This document shows positions 7,510-15,180 of a stretch of 22,552 bases of DNA, piece after piece. The position numbers and the translations under genes are program-made. The notes beneath the pieces were generated by a model. The model saw only the letters and a list, made by a program, of their open reading frames with translations. It had not been told where the DNA came from and did not search any database. Numbering within the stretch: position 1 is the stretch's first letter; the number at the start of each line of letters is the position of its first letter. Source of the stretch: an uncultured Ruminococcus sp. (GTDB lineage Bacteria; Bacillota_A; Clostridia; Oscillospirales; Ruminococcaceae). Location of the stretch: positions 1 to 22,552 of the forward strand of contig CAMOXW010000167.1 in NCBI GenBank assembly GCA_946629405.1, written 5' to 3'.

Positions 7510-7995
7510 TTACACCTCTATATCAAGATTTTTCTTGTCACCAGCCCAGTTGCACAGACTTTCAGCCCCGCACTCCAGACACAGTCTCGACCTCTTGTCA
7601 GCCTCGCAGAATATCTCCTCAAGCTCATTATGCTTCGGTGCGGAGCTCCTGTGACTTGCGATCATGCCGATAATCTGCTGCTTCATTTCCTCAGGGCAGC
7701 CCACCTCGTCAAGTATCTCCGCAGCAGTTTCCTGTCCGGCGATGTGATGCGGGACTCCGCTTAGCTGCTCCTGGATCCTGCCGATATCGTGCAGCAGTGC
7801 AGCCGAGTATATGAGGTCTCGTGAAGCCTCAACTCCGCGGTCATTGCAAAGTATAACTGTTATCCTTGCAACGTTCAGGAAGTGCTGTATATCGTGGCGG
7901 CAGAATATCCTGTCCTTTTCAAGATCACGCAGAAGTGAGAGATTTCTGCGGTAATTCCCATTATTAAGTATAAGGTTTGTATAATAAAGCTCCAT
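7510..7995 (-). CDS. HD-domain metal-dependent phosphohydrolase, first gene of the folate operon
   Basis: 161 residues. HD-superfamily metal ligands are visible: His34 (FCRHDIQHF), His69-Asp70 (LLHDIGR), His83/His84, His115 (ASHRSS) and probably Asp133 (CEADKR). The C-terminus has C-x2-C-x5-C (139, 142, 148), which might bind a metal, though this is uncertain. HD proteins hydrolyse phosphate esters of nucleotides and similar compounds. As the first gene of the folate operon it could remove phosphates from dihydroneopterin triphosphate, a step with no other candidate in this window; this is inference from position. The ATG (7995-7993) follows GGAGG with 5 to 6 bases of spacing. Confidence 0.85.
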   Translation of the reverse strand: MELYYTNLILNNGNYRRNLSLLRDLEKDRIFCRHDIQHFLNVARITVILCNDRGVEASRDLIYSAALLHDIGRIQEQLSGVPHHIAGQETAAEILDEVGCPEEMKQQIIGMIASHRSSAPKHNELEEIFCEADKRSRLCLECGAESLCNWAGDKKNLDIEV

Positions 7996-8025
7996 AGTTT
8001 CCTCCGGCTGCTCAGCATATAAATA

Positions 8026-8054
8026 ATTATATCATTTATAAGCCTGTATGTCAA
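8026..8054 (-). promoter_or_regulatory. Consensus sigma-A promoter of the folate operon
   Basis: On the minus strand TTGACA (8054-8049), 17 bases, TATAAT (8031-8026): a perfect match in both boxes and spacing. Transcription would start near 8019, giving a leader of about 25 bases with GGAGG before the HD gene. There is no room for a riboswitch, so expression looks strong and constitutive. Confidence 0.9.
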
Positions 8055-8078
8055 CTGTCCGGCTCAATAATGAACTCA

Positions 8079-8127
8079 GAGCTTAGAGATTAGAGTTATG
8101 AGTTGAAAGTTGAGAGTTGAGAGTTAA
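8079..8127 (+). repeat. Seven tandem degenerate 7-mers
   Basis: Consecutive units are GAGCTTA, GAGATTA, GAGTTAT, GAGTTGA, AAGTTGA, GAGTTGA and GAGTTAA, exactly 49 bases. The preceding GAACTCA (8072-8078) may be an eighth, worn unit. It lies just upstream of the folate promoter on the minus strand and encodes nothing convincing. Confidence 0.8.
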
Positions 8128-8245
8128 TGTGTCCGCTTCGCGGAATATTTAAAAACAACTTCCGTGAGCGATCAGGAAATTTACCGTTTGTAAGAACTGA
8201 GCGAGCTTGCGAGCGGCAGCGGTGAAGGGTCCAGCGTCACGCTGG
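8128..8245. repeat. Non-coding intergenic segment with small hairpins and short direct repeats
   Basis: Contains the hairpin TCCGC-TTC-GCGGA (8132-8144), a direct repeat of GCGAGC within GCGAGCTTGCGAGC (about 8196-8210) and the hairpin CCAGCG-TCA-CGCTGG (8231-8245). There is no start with a ribosome site. With the adjacent 7-mers it looks like a dispersed intergenic repeat element, but copies elsewhere in the genome cannot be seen from here. Confidence 0.5.
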
Positions 8246-8277
8246 AAAAAAAAGTGTCCGCACCGGGAAGTGCGGAC
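8246..8277 (-). terminator. Rho-independent terminator of the xylanase/esterase gene
   Basis: GTCCGCAC (8256-8263) and GTGCGGAC (8270-8277) form an 8-bp stem with a 6-base loop. On the minus strand the stem is followed by AC and eight Ts (8253-8246). It sits 32 bases past the stop codon. Confidence 0.92.
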
Positions 8278-8309
8278 TATGGAGGACATAATGTTTGTCT
8301 ATCTGTTTT

Positions 8310-11264
8310 TTACCTGCCTTCATGGAAGAAGTACGGAAGTGCATCGTAAATGTACCACCTTACAAATCCCCACCAGTGAGTCTTCTCTACACCGTCATTG
8401 CTGTTTGCAACGAGGAAGTAGAAGTTTCCCTGTGAGAAATCTGATGTGTAGGTGAAACGCTTTGTATCACTCTTGAGCGTAGGTATAAGATTCTGCATAT
8501 TTCCATAAGCAATGTCCTTATCACCTGTTGCTGCGAGTACGAAATAGTCTCTCTGGGTCAGTCCTGACCTGTCGATCGCGTTCTGGATACCAGTTGCTCC
8601 GCCCCAGCAGTGTCCTGACAGAGGCATATAATAAGCGCAGATGTCCAGATTGTTGATGAGCATATTCCATGTGGAGCCGCCGCCCATTGAGAAGCCGCCG
8701 TATGCTCTGTGGAACCTTGAAGCCTTGAGGTCATCCATTGAGGTCGAATCTGCATATGTCGAATATTTGCCCTCGACAAAGGGAATGATGCTCTGGCGCA
8801 TCTCGTCCCAAACTGTTCCGGCACCCATATTTCCGTCACTGGTGGGGCAGCCGTTGAATGTAGGCGTTACCACGATCATAGGCTCAAGTTCGCCGTTCAT
8901 TATCATGTGATCAAGGATGTTGTTCATCTTAACGCTGTCGCTGAATACCGTGTTCTCGTTCTCTCCGCCGCCGTGCATAAGGTAGAAAACGTTGTACTTC
9001 TTTGAAGAATCGTAGCCGTAGGGAGTGTAGACGTTGAGTGCCTTATTTCCGTTGATGCCGCTGTAGTATTCCTTAGTGATAGTCCCCTTCTGCGAGCAGG
9101 GTTTAAGGTAGTCCGGAGCCTCGTGATAAGCAAGTGCGGACTCATAGATGAAGTCAGAAGGCTCAGGCTCGGGAGGGGTATAAACCGAGAATTCGCTGCT
9201 TCTTCCGAGAACGTAATTGCTTATCTGTACGAAGTCTGCCACTGAGAACTTGCCGTCCTCGTCAACGTCGGCGGCAATCTCCGCTGCTCCGTCACTGAAA
9301 CCGCTTACAAGGCCTCTCCTTGCAAGGATAGCGTCGAAGACGTCTATCCTACCATTGAAATTAACATCGCCGCTGTTGAGTTTAAGCTCAGCAGGTCCGT
9401 CGATCTTTGTATCCTTTACTGCGATTATTGCTTCATCAATATAGAAATTATCTGAACCCGACTCCGTTTCAACGTAGAGAACAAGGTCTGAAGCGCCTGA
9501 GGGAATGGTATAGCTGCTGTTGGCGAGCTGTACATATCTGCCGCGTATCGCAGATGCCTGTGCGATATGGCCGTATTTTACCTCTCCGTCTGAATCCTTG
9601 TACTGGAGGGAGAGCATCATTGTATTTGTTCTTGATTTGCCGTCGAGGAAGGTTGCATCCACACTGAAGCTGTATGTGCTGCCGGGCTTGAACGTGTTGC
9701 TGTCAAGACTCATCTGAGCACCGTTCCATGCGGAATTTCTGCCGGATACAAGCAGAGCCTCCTTATCTGCGAAGGGTCTTCTTCCGCTGAGCTCAACTGT
9801 GGCTGAGCCGCGTCCTGTCCATTCAGAAACACTGCCCTCGAAGGTATCGTGTAAGTAGTAGCCGTTGCTGTCAGGTTCAATAGCCTTTGTTGTAGTTGTA
9901 GTGGTAGTGGTCGTAGTTGAACTGGTAGTAGTGACTGAGCTTCTGCCTGAAAGCGATACAACAAATGTAGTAACGCTCTCCGCAGGAAGCTGTGCCCAGA
10001 ATGTATTTGTATCATGCTCAAGATTTGATGTGAGCGCAAGATTTTCACCGGAGGTCGTTCTGTAACGGTCAACATCGGTGATGGTTCCGTTTACAGAAAA
10101 CTGCTGTGCATAGCCTTCGCTGCCCTTATTTATAGCAACGATAGCGACTGTTCCGTCGGTGTTCTTGTAAGCAGAAACGAATACATTGTTCGCAGGCTGC
10201 TCGGTAGCGTCGATGCGGACTGCACCAGGACGCACCCACTTCGAGAAGTGAGCCATCATGTATCCGCGCTTTGAGGGCTTGCCGTCCTCGGTCAGGAGAC
10301 TGTAGCTGCGTCGGATGTACCACCATACATAAGCGCTCATATTACCTACAACAAGAGCGTTGTGGATGTTCTCAGCTACATCTATAGCCTCAGGATATCT
10401 GTTGGCTGAATCAGCATCGGAGTTAGGTACATAGACCTCGGTCATCCATATTTCCTTGCCGGAATTTTCAAGCGCGGGGAAATCCATCTTATTTCTGGGA
10501 GTGCCATAGAAATGCGTTCCGAAGATATCACAGTTTGCCATAGCCTTCGCATTGTTCAGGATATTATTGTAGTAGTTCCTGCTGGTAGTGCTCCATGCTC
10601 CGTACTGGAAGGATTCAGGAGACATTAGCTTTGCCTTTGTGCCGGCAACAACGTCCCTGCCGTAATTTGCTATGAAGTTAGTCGTGCGTTCGGGCGACCA
10701 GTATGTCCATTCCTTCGAGAAGTCGGGCTCATTCTGGACTGATATAGAATTGAGAGTAACATTCTGGCTCTCGCAGTATTTTACAAAGCTGTTGAGGTGC
10801 TTGGCGTATGCTGCCTCAGAGCCGTCATTGAGGACGTACATACCGCTCTGGTCTCCGCCGCCGCCTGCATGGCGCATACTTGCGGGGGGATTCCACGGTG
10901 TTGCGAATACAGTAGCTCCGAGCGCCTGAGCTCTCTGTGCTGTAGGGATAGCGTTCTTCCATGCGTTCTGGTCATCGCTGACAAAGATACGGAGTATCGT
11001 AAGTCCGAGCTCATTGTCGCCGTTTCCGAAAGCTGTCTGTACCTCGGATGCCTTCATATCGCCGCCGCCCTTGTAGCTCTGCCACTCGGGGTGGTTCATT
11101 CCTCCGAATCCGCGTATAGTCTGGTATGTCTTGCTGGTATTGACCGTACAAAGACTTGCAGCCGATGCTTCAATGCTATTCTCAGGTATTGAGGGGATCG
11201 CCGTGAGAAACATTGCTCCGGCAATTATACCTGCTAAAGCTGATCTGATCCTGCCTTTGATCAT
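8310..11264 (-). CDS. Cellulosomal glucuronoxylanase / acetyl xylan or feruloyl esterase: GH30_8-CBM22-dockerin-CE1
   Basis: Secreted 984-residue enzyme for glucuronoxylan. The start is the ATG at 11264-11262 with AAGGAGGA 6 bases upstream; a longer frame begins 13 codons earlier but lacks such a site. A signal peptide (about 1-36) is followed by GH30 subfamily 8 (about 38-439): acid/base Glu179 in VQNEPD, nucleophile Glu276 in WMTEVY, and YVWWYIRRSYSLL, whose arginine binds the methylglucuronate side chain in Bacillus XynC. A poly-Thr linker (444-459) leads to CBM22 (467-616), a xylan binder. A dockerin (631-690) sits internally, with loops DVNFNGRIDVFD and DVDEDGKFSVAD. The CE1 esterase (about 707-984) has Ser859 in GFSMGG, Asp917 in DKDIAY and His963 in THWWGFVRW, resembling the esterase of Clostridium thermocellum XynY. 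It would cut xylan and remove acyl groups together. The substrate of the esterase cannot be fixed. Confidence 0.95.
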   Translation of the reverse strand: MIKGRIRSALAGIIAGAMFLTAIPSIPENSIEASAASLCTVNTSKTYQTIRGFGGMNHPEWQSYKGGGDMKASEVQTAFGNGDNELGLTILRIFVSDDQNAWKNAIPTAQRAQALGATVFATPWNPPASMRHAGGGGDQSGMYVLNDGSEAAYAKHLNSFVKYCESQNVTLNSISVQNEPDFSKEWTYWSPERTTNFIANYGRDVVAGTKAKLMSPESFQYGAWSTTSRNYYNNILNNAKAMANCDIFGTHFYGTPRNKMDFPALENSGKEIWMTEVYVPNSDADSANRYPEAIDVAENIHNALVVGNMSAYVWWYIRRSYSLLTEDGKPSKRGYMMAHFSKWVRPGAVRIDATEQPANNVFVSAYKNTDGTVAIVAINKGSEGYAQQFSVNGTITDVDRYRTTSGENLALTSNLEHDTNTFWAQLPAESVTTFVVSLSGRSSVTTTSSTTTTTTTTTTKAIEPDSNGYYLHDTFEGSVSEWTGRGSATVELSGRRPFADKEALLVSGRNSAWNGAQMSLDSNTFKPGSTYSFSVDATFLDGKSRTNTMMLSLQYKDSDGEVKYGHIAQASAIRGRYVQLANSSYTIPSGASDLVLYVETESGSDNFYIDEAIIAVKDTKIDGPAELKLNSGDVNFNGRIDVFDAILARRGLVSGFSDGAAEIAADVDEDGKFSVADFVQISNYVLGRSSEFSVYTPPEPEPSDFIYESALAYHEAPDYLKPCSQKGTITKEYYSGINGNKALNVYTPYGYDSSKKYNVFYLMHGGGENENTVFSDSVKMNNILDHMIMNGELEPMIVVTPTFNGCPTSDGNMGAGTVWDEMRQSIIPFVEGKYSTYADSTSMDDLKASRFHRAYGGFSMGGGSTWNMLINNLDICAYYMPLSGHCWGGATGIQNAIDRSGLTQRDYFVLAATGDKDIAYGNMQNLIPTLKSDTKRFTYTSDFSQGNFYFLVANSNDGVEKTHWWGFVRWYIYDALPYFFHEGR

Positions 11265-11311
11265 ACAAACTCCTCCTTGAAAAATCCAAATAAAATGTTT
11301 CATCTGTGTTA

Positions 11312-11340
11312 ATTATATATTAATAATTCATGTCCGTAAA
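11312..11340 (-). promoter_or_regulatory. Sigma-A promoter of the xylanase/esterase gene
   Basis: On the minus strand TTTACG (11340-11335), 17 bases, TATAAT (11317-11312). The -10 box is perfect and the -35 box is weak, as expected for a promoter needing an activator. The candidate operator lies directly upstream. The leader is about 40 bases. Confidence 0.7.
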
Positions 11341-11360
11341 CCCACAATGTGAATAATTGG

Positions 11361-11383
11361 TGGACAAAATCAACACAAAACCA
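11361..11383. promoter_or_regulatory. Candidate operator between the divergent xylanase and regulator promoters
   Basis: ACAAAA occurs at 11364-11369 and again at 11375-11380, 11 bases apart (one helical turn), inside TGGACAAAATC / AACACAAAACC. The outer ends also give TGGT (11360-11363) and ACCA (11380-11383) as an inverted pair. Directly repeated half-sites suit AraC-type proteins, and the site lies between both -35 boxes. Inferred from pattern and place only. Confidence 0.4.
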
Positions 11384-11412
11384 TTGACAACAGGAAATAT
11401 TTATATTATAAT
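11384..11412 (+). promoter_or_regulatory. Consensus sigma-A promoter of the AraC-type regulator
   Basis: TTGACA (11384-11389), 17 bases, TATAAT (11407-11412): perfect in both boxes and spacing. The leader of about 33 bases has two T-rich stretches, then GGAGGA (11441-11446) before the ATG at 11452. Confidence 0.88.
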
Positions 11413-11451
11413 ATGTGTGATAACTTTTTTTATTTTTTTCGGAGGACTAAT

Positions 11452-13632
11452 ATGAACAAGCCCAAACGCCCAATAATCGCTGTGATCTCCGCAGAGGCCA
11501 ACAGCATCGAGCAGCGTCAGATACTCGAGGGTATTATCGAACAGGCTCAGTCGGACGGTTATGATACCGCCATAATTTCCAATGTTTTCAATCCGAATAT
11601 AGTTGAAAAATCACTTTTCTGCGAAAACGGTATCTATGAGCTCCTGCTCTCTGATGACATCAGCGCTATCATACTCGTCTCAGAATCATTCGTCAACGAG
11701 ACCCTTCGCAGCCGTATTGCAGCTTATGTACTGCGGAAGAAGGTCCCTGTCATCATAATAGGCACCTCATCTAAGGAATTCGATATCCCCGGGATACGCT
11801 GCATTAATACCAGCGATGAGAACGATATCGAGGAGATCACCGACCACCTTATAAAAAAACACGGCTTCACTAAAATCGATTTTCTCTCAGGCTACGAGGA
11901 GATCGCCGCCTCTGTCAAGCGTATCGACGGCTACAAACGCTCGCTCAGAAAGCACGGTCTGCCTATCGAGGAGGAGCGAATACACTTCGGGGATTTCTGG
12001 ATGACCTCCGGCAAAGCACTCGCTCAGCGCTATATCAGCGGCGAACTGCCTCTGCCTGAAGCTGTTATCTGCGCTAACGACTATATGGCCTACGGTATGC
12101 TCGAGACCTTTATGAGAAGCCATATATCAGTTCCGGACGATATCACGGTGATCGGATATGAATATATAGACCGCAGAACACTATATACCCCGCTCCTTAC
12201 GACCTATCAGCGCAACCGTACTGAACTTGGAAGATCTGCTGTGAAAATCCTCCACGCAAAGCTCTGCGATGGCATGAATATCCCGTTCTTCCCGCCTAAG
12301 GGCGAGCTCATCAGCGGCGACAGCTGTACCTGCGGCCGCTGCGGCGCACAATACTACGACGAGCTCGATCAGGTCAAGGCAAAACGCGACTATGAGTTCT
12401 GGAACCTCTTTACCCCGCTCGACCAGAACCTCACAAAAAGCCAGAATCTCGAGGAATTCTCCACTACACTCGGAAGTCTGCACTGGCTCCTTAGAAATGT
12501 TCACAATATCTTTCTGTGCCTCAGCTCAAACTGGTACGACCAGACGGATCAGATGTCAGATATAGTTTCCTGCCGCTCGATAGTTCCGTGGGCTGACCCG
12601 ACACCATTCGAGCTGAACAGATACGAATTGGGAAGGATTTTCGCCCTCCATACTGACCCCGCTGCCTATTACTTCACCCCTCTTTTCTTCGGAGAAAAAT
12701 TCTTCGGCTACGTCATCCTCCGCTATGATGAACCGGATGCCTATGACGATATCTTCCGCAACTGGATAAAAACAGTCTCCAACGGTCTTGAATTTCTCAG
12801 GATGAAGAACGATATCCGCTACCTCAGCAAGTGCCAGGATCTCTCCGATAAACGCGATACTCTCACAGGTATGTACAACGCAAAAGGTATGGAAATGTCC
12901 TACCGTGCTGCCGTTCTCCACGGCGGCAAGGAGCTTTATATGATAATGCTGAAAGTCTGCCTTTTCGATACAGCTTCGCCCGAGCTCGGCTCCGATAAGC
13001 GAATCAGCGCCGTTCTCGACGCTTCAAAGGCTGTAACTCGATTCAGCGGGAATCACGACATCTGCGGCAGGATAAACGACAATACCTTCCTGTGCCTCGT
13101 CCAGAGCAGTGCCGGCGCAGAACTCCTCGCAGACTGCCTGAGCTCAATTCTCCTCCAGCACAGGAAGTATATAGACGAATACGGCACGGATTCTTTTGTC
13201 TGCACAGCCGAAAAATGCGAGGGTATATCTTACATGGAATGCCTCGAAAAATGTACCTCCGCTTCCGACAAGCTCGCCAATGATGCTGCTGAGCGCCGTC
13301 TCATAAGCCATTACCATGAGCTTTCGGAGATACGAAACTTCGTCTACGCAGAGCCGAACTCTACCTTCGATACACCTTCACTCCATGCAAGAGTTCCCGG
13401 AAGCACCGGATACTTCCGCACTGTTTACAAGCAGTGCTTCGGCCTCAGCTTCCACAAGGACTGCATTGCCGCGCGTATGGCTAAGGCAAAATATCTCCTT
13501 GCGACCTCAACTCTAAGCGTTATGGAGATATCTGAGAAATGCGGATATCTCGACAGCAAATACTTCCTCCGGCAGTTCGGCGCTTCAACAGGTATGACGC
13601 CTATCCAGTACCGCAGTCTCATCAAGGGCTGA
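11452..13632 (+). CDS. Hybrid transcription regulator: LacI-type sugar sensor, GGDEF-like middle, AraC-type DNA-binding domain
   Basis: 726 residues. The start at ATG 11452 follows GGAGGA by 5 bases; an in-frame ATG 13 codons earlier has no ribosome site and overlaps the promoter -10 region. Residues 1-290 form a periplasmic-binding-protein-like sensor of the LacI/XylR class without the usual N-terminal DNA-binding helix: VICANDYMAYGM and VPDDITVIGYEYID are typical. A Cys cluster, SCTCGRC (291-297), ends it. Residues 300-450 are a linker or GAF-like region that I cannot name. Residues 466-620 begin like a GGDEF domain (RDTLTGMYNAKGM), but the signature loop reads INDNTF, so it cannot be a cyclase. 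Residues 640-726 are an AraC HTH, with YFRTVYKQCFG and SVMEISEKCGYLDSKYFLRQF. It probably binds a sugar and controls the divergent xylanase/esterase; activator or repressor action is not shown. Confidence 0.9.
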   Translation: MNKPKRPIIAVISAEANSIEQRQILEGIIEQAQSDGYDTAIISNVFNPNIVEKSLFCENGIYELLLSDDISAIILVSESFVNETLRSRIAAYVLRKKVPVIIIGTSSKEFDIPGIRCINTSDENDIEEITDHLIKKHGFTKIDFLSGYEEIAASVKRIDGYKRSLRKHGLPIEEERIHFGDFWMTSGKALAQRYISGELPLPEAVICANDYMAYGMLETFMRSHISVPDDITVIGYEYIDRRTLYTPLLTTYQRNRTELGRSAVKILHAKLCDGMNIPFFPPKGELISGDSCTCGRCGAQYYDELDQVKAKRDYEFWNLFTPLDQNLTKSQNLEEFSTTLGSLHWLLRNVHNIFLCLSSNWYDQTDQMSDIVSCRSIVPWADPTPFELNRYELGRIFALHTDPAAYYFTPLFFGEKFFGYVILRYDEPDAYDDIFRNWIKTVSNGLEFLRMKNDIRYLSKCQDLSDKRDTLTGMYNAKGMEMSYRAAVLHGGKELYMIMLKVCLFDTASPELGSDKRISAVLDASKAVTRFSGNHDICGRINDNTFLCLVQSSAGAELLADCLSSILLQHRKYIDEYGTDSFVCTAEKCEGISYMECLEKCTSASDKLANDAAERRLISHYHELSEIRNFVYAEPNSTFDTPSLHARVPGSTGYFRTVYKQCFGLSFHKDCIAARMAKAKYLLATSTLSVMEISEKCGYLDSKYFLRQFGASTGMTPIQYRSLIKG

Positions 13633-13675
13633 GACTGATATCAACTGCATCAGAGCTATTATACTTTATCTGGAG

Positions 13676-14818
13676 ATGATACATATTAATACGATTCCCT
13701 TCAATACTCCGCCATATACCGGCGACGAGATGGATTATATCAAACAGTCCGTATTCACCCATAAAATTTCAGGTGACGGAAAATTTACAAGACTTTGCAC
13801 AGAATGGCTCGAAAAACGCTTCGGTGCCAAAAAGCTCCTCCTGACAACAAGCTGCACAAGCGCTCTTGATATGTCCTCGATACTCAGCGGCTTTTCCGCA
13901 GGCGACGAGGTCATTCTCCCAAGCTTCACCTTCTCAAGCACTGCCACATCTATGATTCTCGGCGGCGCAAGCCTCGTTTTCTGTGACATCCGTCCTGATA
14001 CAATGAATATCGACGAGAATAAGATCGAAGCTGCTATCACAAAGCACACCCGCGCGATAGTTGCTGTGCATTACGCCGGAGTTTCCTGTGAAATGGACAT
14101 TATAAACGATATCGCAAGAAAATACAACCTCATCGTAATTGAGGATGCAGCACAGGGTGTTATGAGCAGCTATAAGGGCAGGGCTCTCGGCACTATCGGT
14201 GATTTCGGCTGCTATTCCTTCCATGAGACCAAGAACTACTCTATGGGCGAGGGCGGTGCTATCCTCGTCAACAATGACGCATATATGGAACGTGCAGAAA
14301 TACTCCGCGAAAAAGGCACTAACCGCTCAAAGTTCTTCCGCGGCGAGGTCGATAAGTATACCTGGGTAGACTTCGGCGACAGTTACCTTCCGAGTGATAT
14401 CAACGCTGCCTACCTCTATGCTCAGCTCATGCACGCGGACGAAATTTATAACGACAGAATGGCAACCTATAACGCTTACCTTGAAGCCCTCCGTCCGTTC
14501 GCTGATTCAGGCAGGATAGAGCTTCAGTATATCCCGGAATACTGCGTTCACAATGCCCATATGTTCTACATAAAGCTCCGCGATCTCGCTGACCGCTCTG
14601 CATTTATCAATTTCATGCGCGAACGAGGTATCTGCACCGTTTTCCACTACGTCCCGCTGCACTCTGCTCCCGCCGGCAGAAAATACGGACGCTTCAGCGG
14701 CATTGACGAGTTCACCACAAAGGAGAGCGACAGGCTCGTAAGGCTCCCGATGTACTACGGACTGACCGAGTCCGACCGCGGACGAGTCATCGAGACTGCA
14801 CTTGAATATTTAAGATGA
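13676..14818 (+). CDS. wecE: dTDP-4-amino-4,6-dideoxygalactose transaminase (WecE/RffA family)
   Basis: 380-residue PLP enzyme of the DegT/DnrJ/EryC1 family. It is very close to Escherichia coli WecE along its whole length: RPDTMNIDE, VHYAGVSCEMD, IEDAAQGVMSSYKGRALGTI, REKGTNRSKFFRG and FHYVPLHSAPAG. The PLP lysine is Lys186 in SFHETKNYS. WecE turns dTDP-4-keto-6-deoxyglucose into dTDP-4-amino-4,6-dideoxygalactose for surface glycans. The ATG at 13676 has GGAG immediately before it, with no spacer. The conserved N-terminus IPFNTPP still requires a start here; an ATT at 13685 would be better spaced but is unusual. It lies 43 bases after the regulator without a clear terminator, and its stop overlaps the next gene as ATGA. 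Confidence 0.92.
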   Translation: MIHINTIPFNTPPYTGDEMDYIKQSVFTHKISGDGKFTRLCTEWLEKRFGAKKLLLTTSCTSALDMSSILSGFSAGDEVILPSFTFSSTATSMILGGASLVFCDIRPDTMNIDENKIEAAITKHTRAIVAVHYAGVSCEMDIINDIARKYNLIVIEDAAQGVMSSYKGRALGTIGDFGCYSFHETKNYSMGEGGAILVNNDAYMERAEILREKGTNRSKFFRGEVDKYTWVDFGDSYLPSDINAAYLYAQLMHADEIYNDRMATYNAYLEALRPFADSGRIELQYIPEYCVHNAHMFYIKLRDLADRSAFINFMRERGICTVFHYVPLHSAPAGRKYGRFSGIDEFTTKESDRLVRLPMYYGLTESDRGRVIETALEYLR

Positions 14819-15180
14819 AGAAGAACAGATCGCTTACATATATTACACTTCACCTCATGGTCGCTCTGCTGTCAATCTCAGGTGTATTCTCAAAAAAAGC
14901 CTCTGGGTACCGCTTCCTGAGCCCGCACTTTATTCTGTACTATGGTTTCTCGATCATGATACTCATTATATATGCCTTCGGCTGGCAGCAGATCCTGAAA
15001 AGGATCAGGCTTACAACAGCTTATTCCGCAAGGTCAGCCTCTGTTATCTGGGGACTTGTCTGGGGTATCATCGTTTTCCATGAAAAGCTCGCTCCGGTCA
15101 AGCTCATCGGAATTGCACTGGTATTCGCCGGACTTATCCTCTATTTCAGAGACGACAGGGAAAAGGGGGATGAGCCGTGA
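14815..15180 (+). CDS. Small four-TM transporter subunit, SMR/EamA type (first of pair)
   Basis: 121 residues with about four membrane helices (7-24, 37-57, 72-90, 95-111). SARSASVIWGLVWGIIVFHE followed by APVKLIGIALVFAGL is the usual SMR/EamA half-transporter C-terminus. Its ATG overlaps the wecE stop by four bases (ATGA), so translation is coupled. Together with the next gene it resembles paired small transporters such as ArnE/ArnF, which move undecaprenyl-phosphate-linked aminosugar across the membrane. Given the aminotransferase upstream, flipping of a lipid-linked aminosugar is likelier than drug efflux; this is inference. Confidence 0.85.
   Translation: MKKNRSLTYITLHLMVALLSISGVFSKKASGYRFLSPHFILYYGFSIMILIIYAFGWQQILKRIRLTTAYSARSASVIWGLVWGIIVFHEKLAPVKLIGIALVFAGLILYFRDDREKGDEP

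Noticed and set aside
8079..8127. CRISPR array
   Set aside because: Units are 7 bases and directly adjacent with no spacers, and no cas genes are present.
8207..8455. Plus-strand open frame across the repeat region and xylanase 3' end
   Set aside because: It crosses the terminator and a hairpin segment and its second half is antisense to the CE1 domain.
11262..11303. Earlier ATG for the xylanase at 11303
   Set aside because: The extra 13 residues cover the ribosome site of the next ATG, and the signal peptide starts properly at the later one.
11413..11454. Earlier ATG for the AraC-type regulator at 11413
   Set aside because: It sits directly after the -10 box at 11407-11412, upstream of or at the transcription start, and has no ribosome site; GGAGGA points to 11452.
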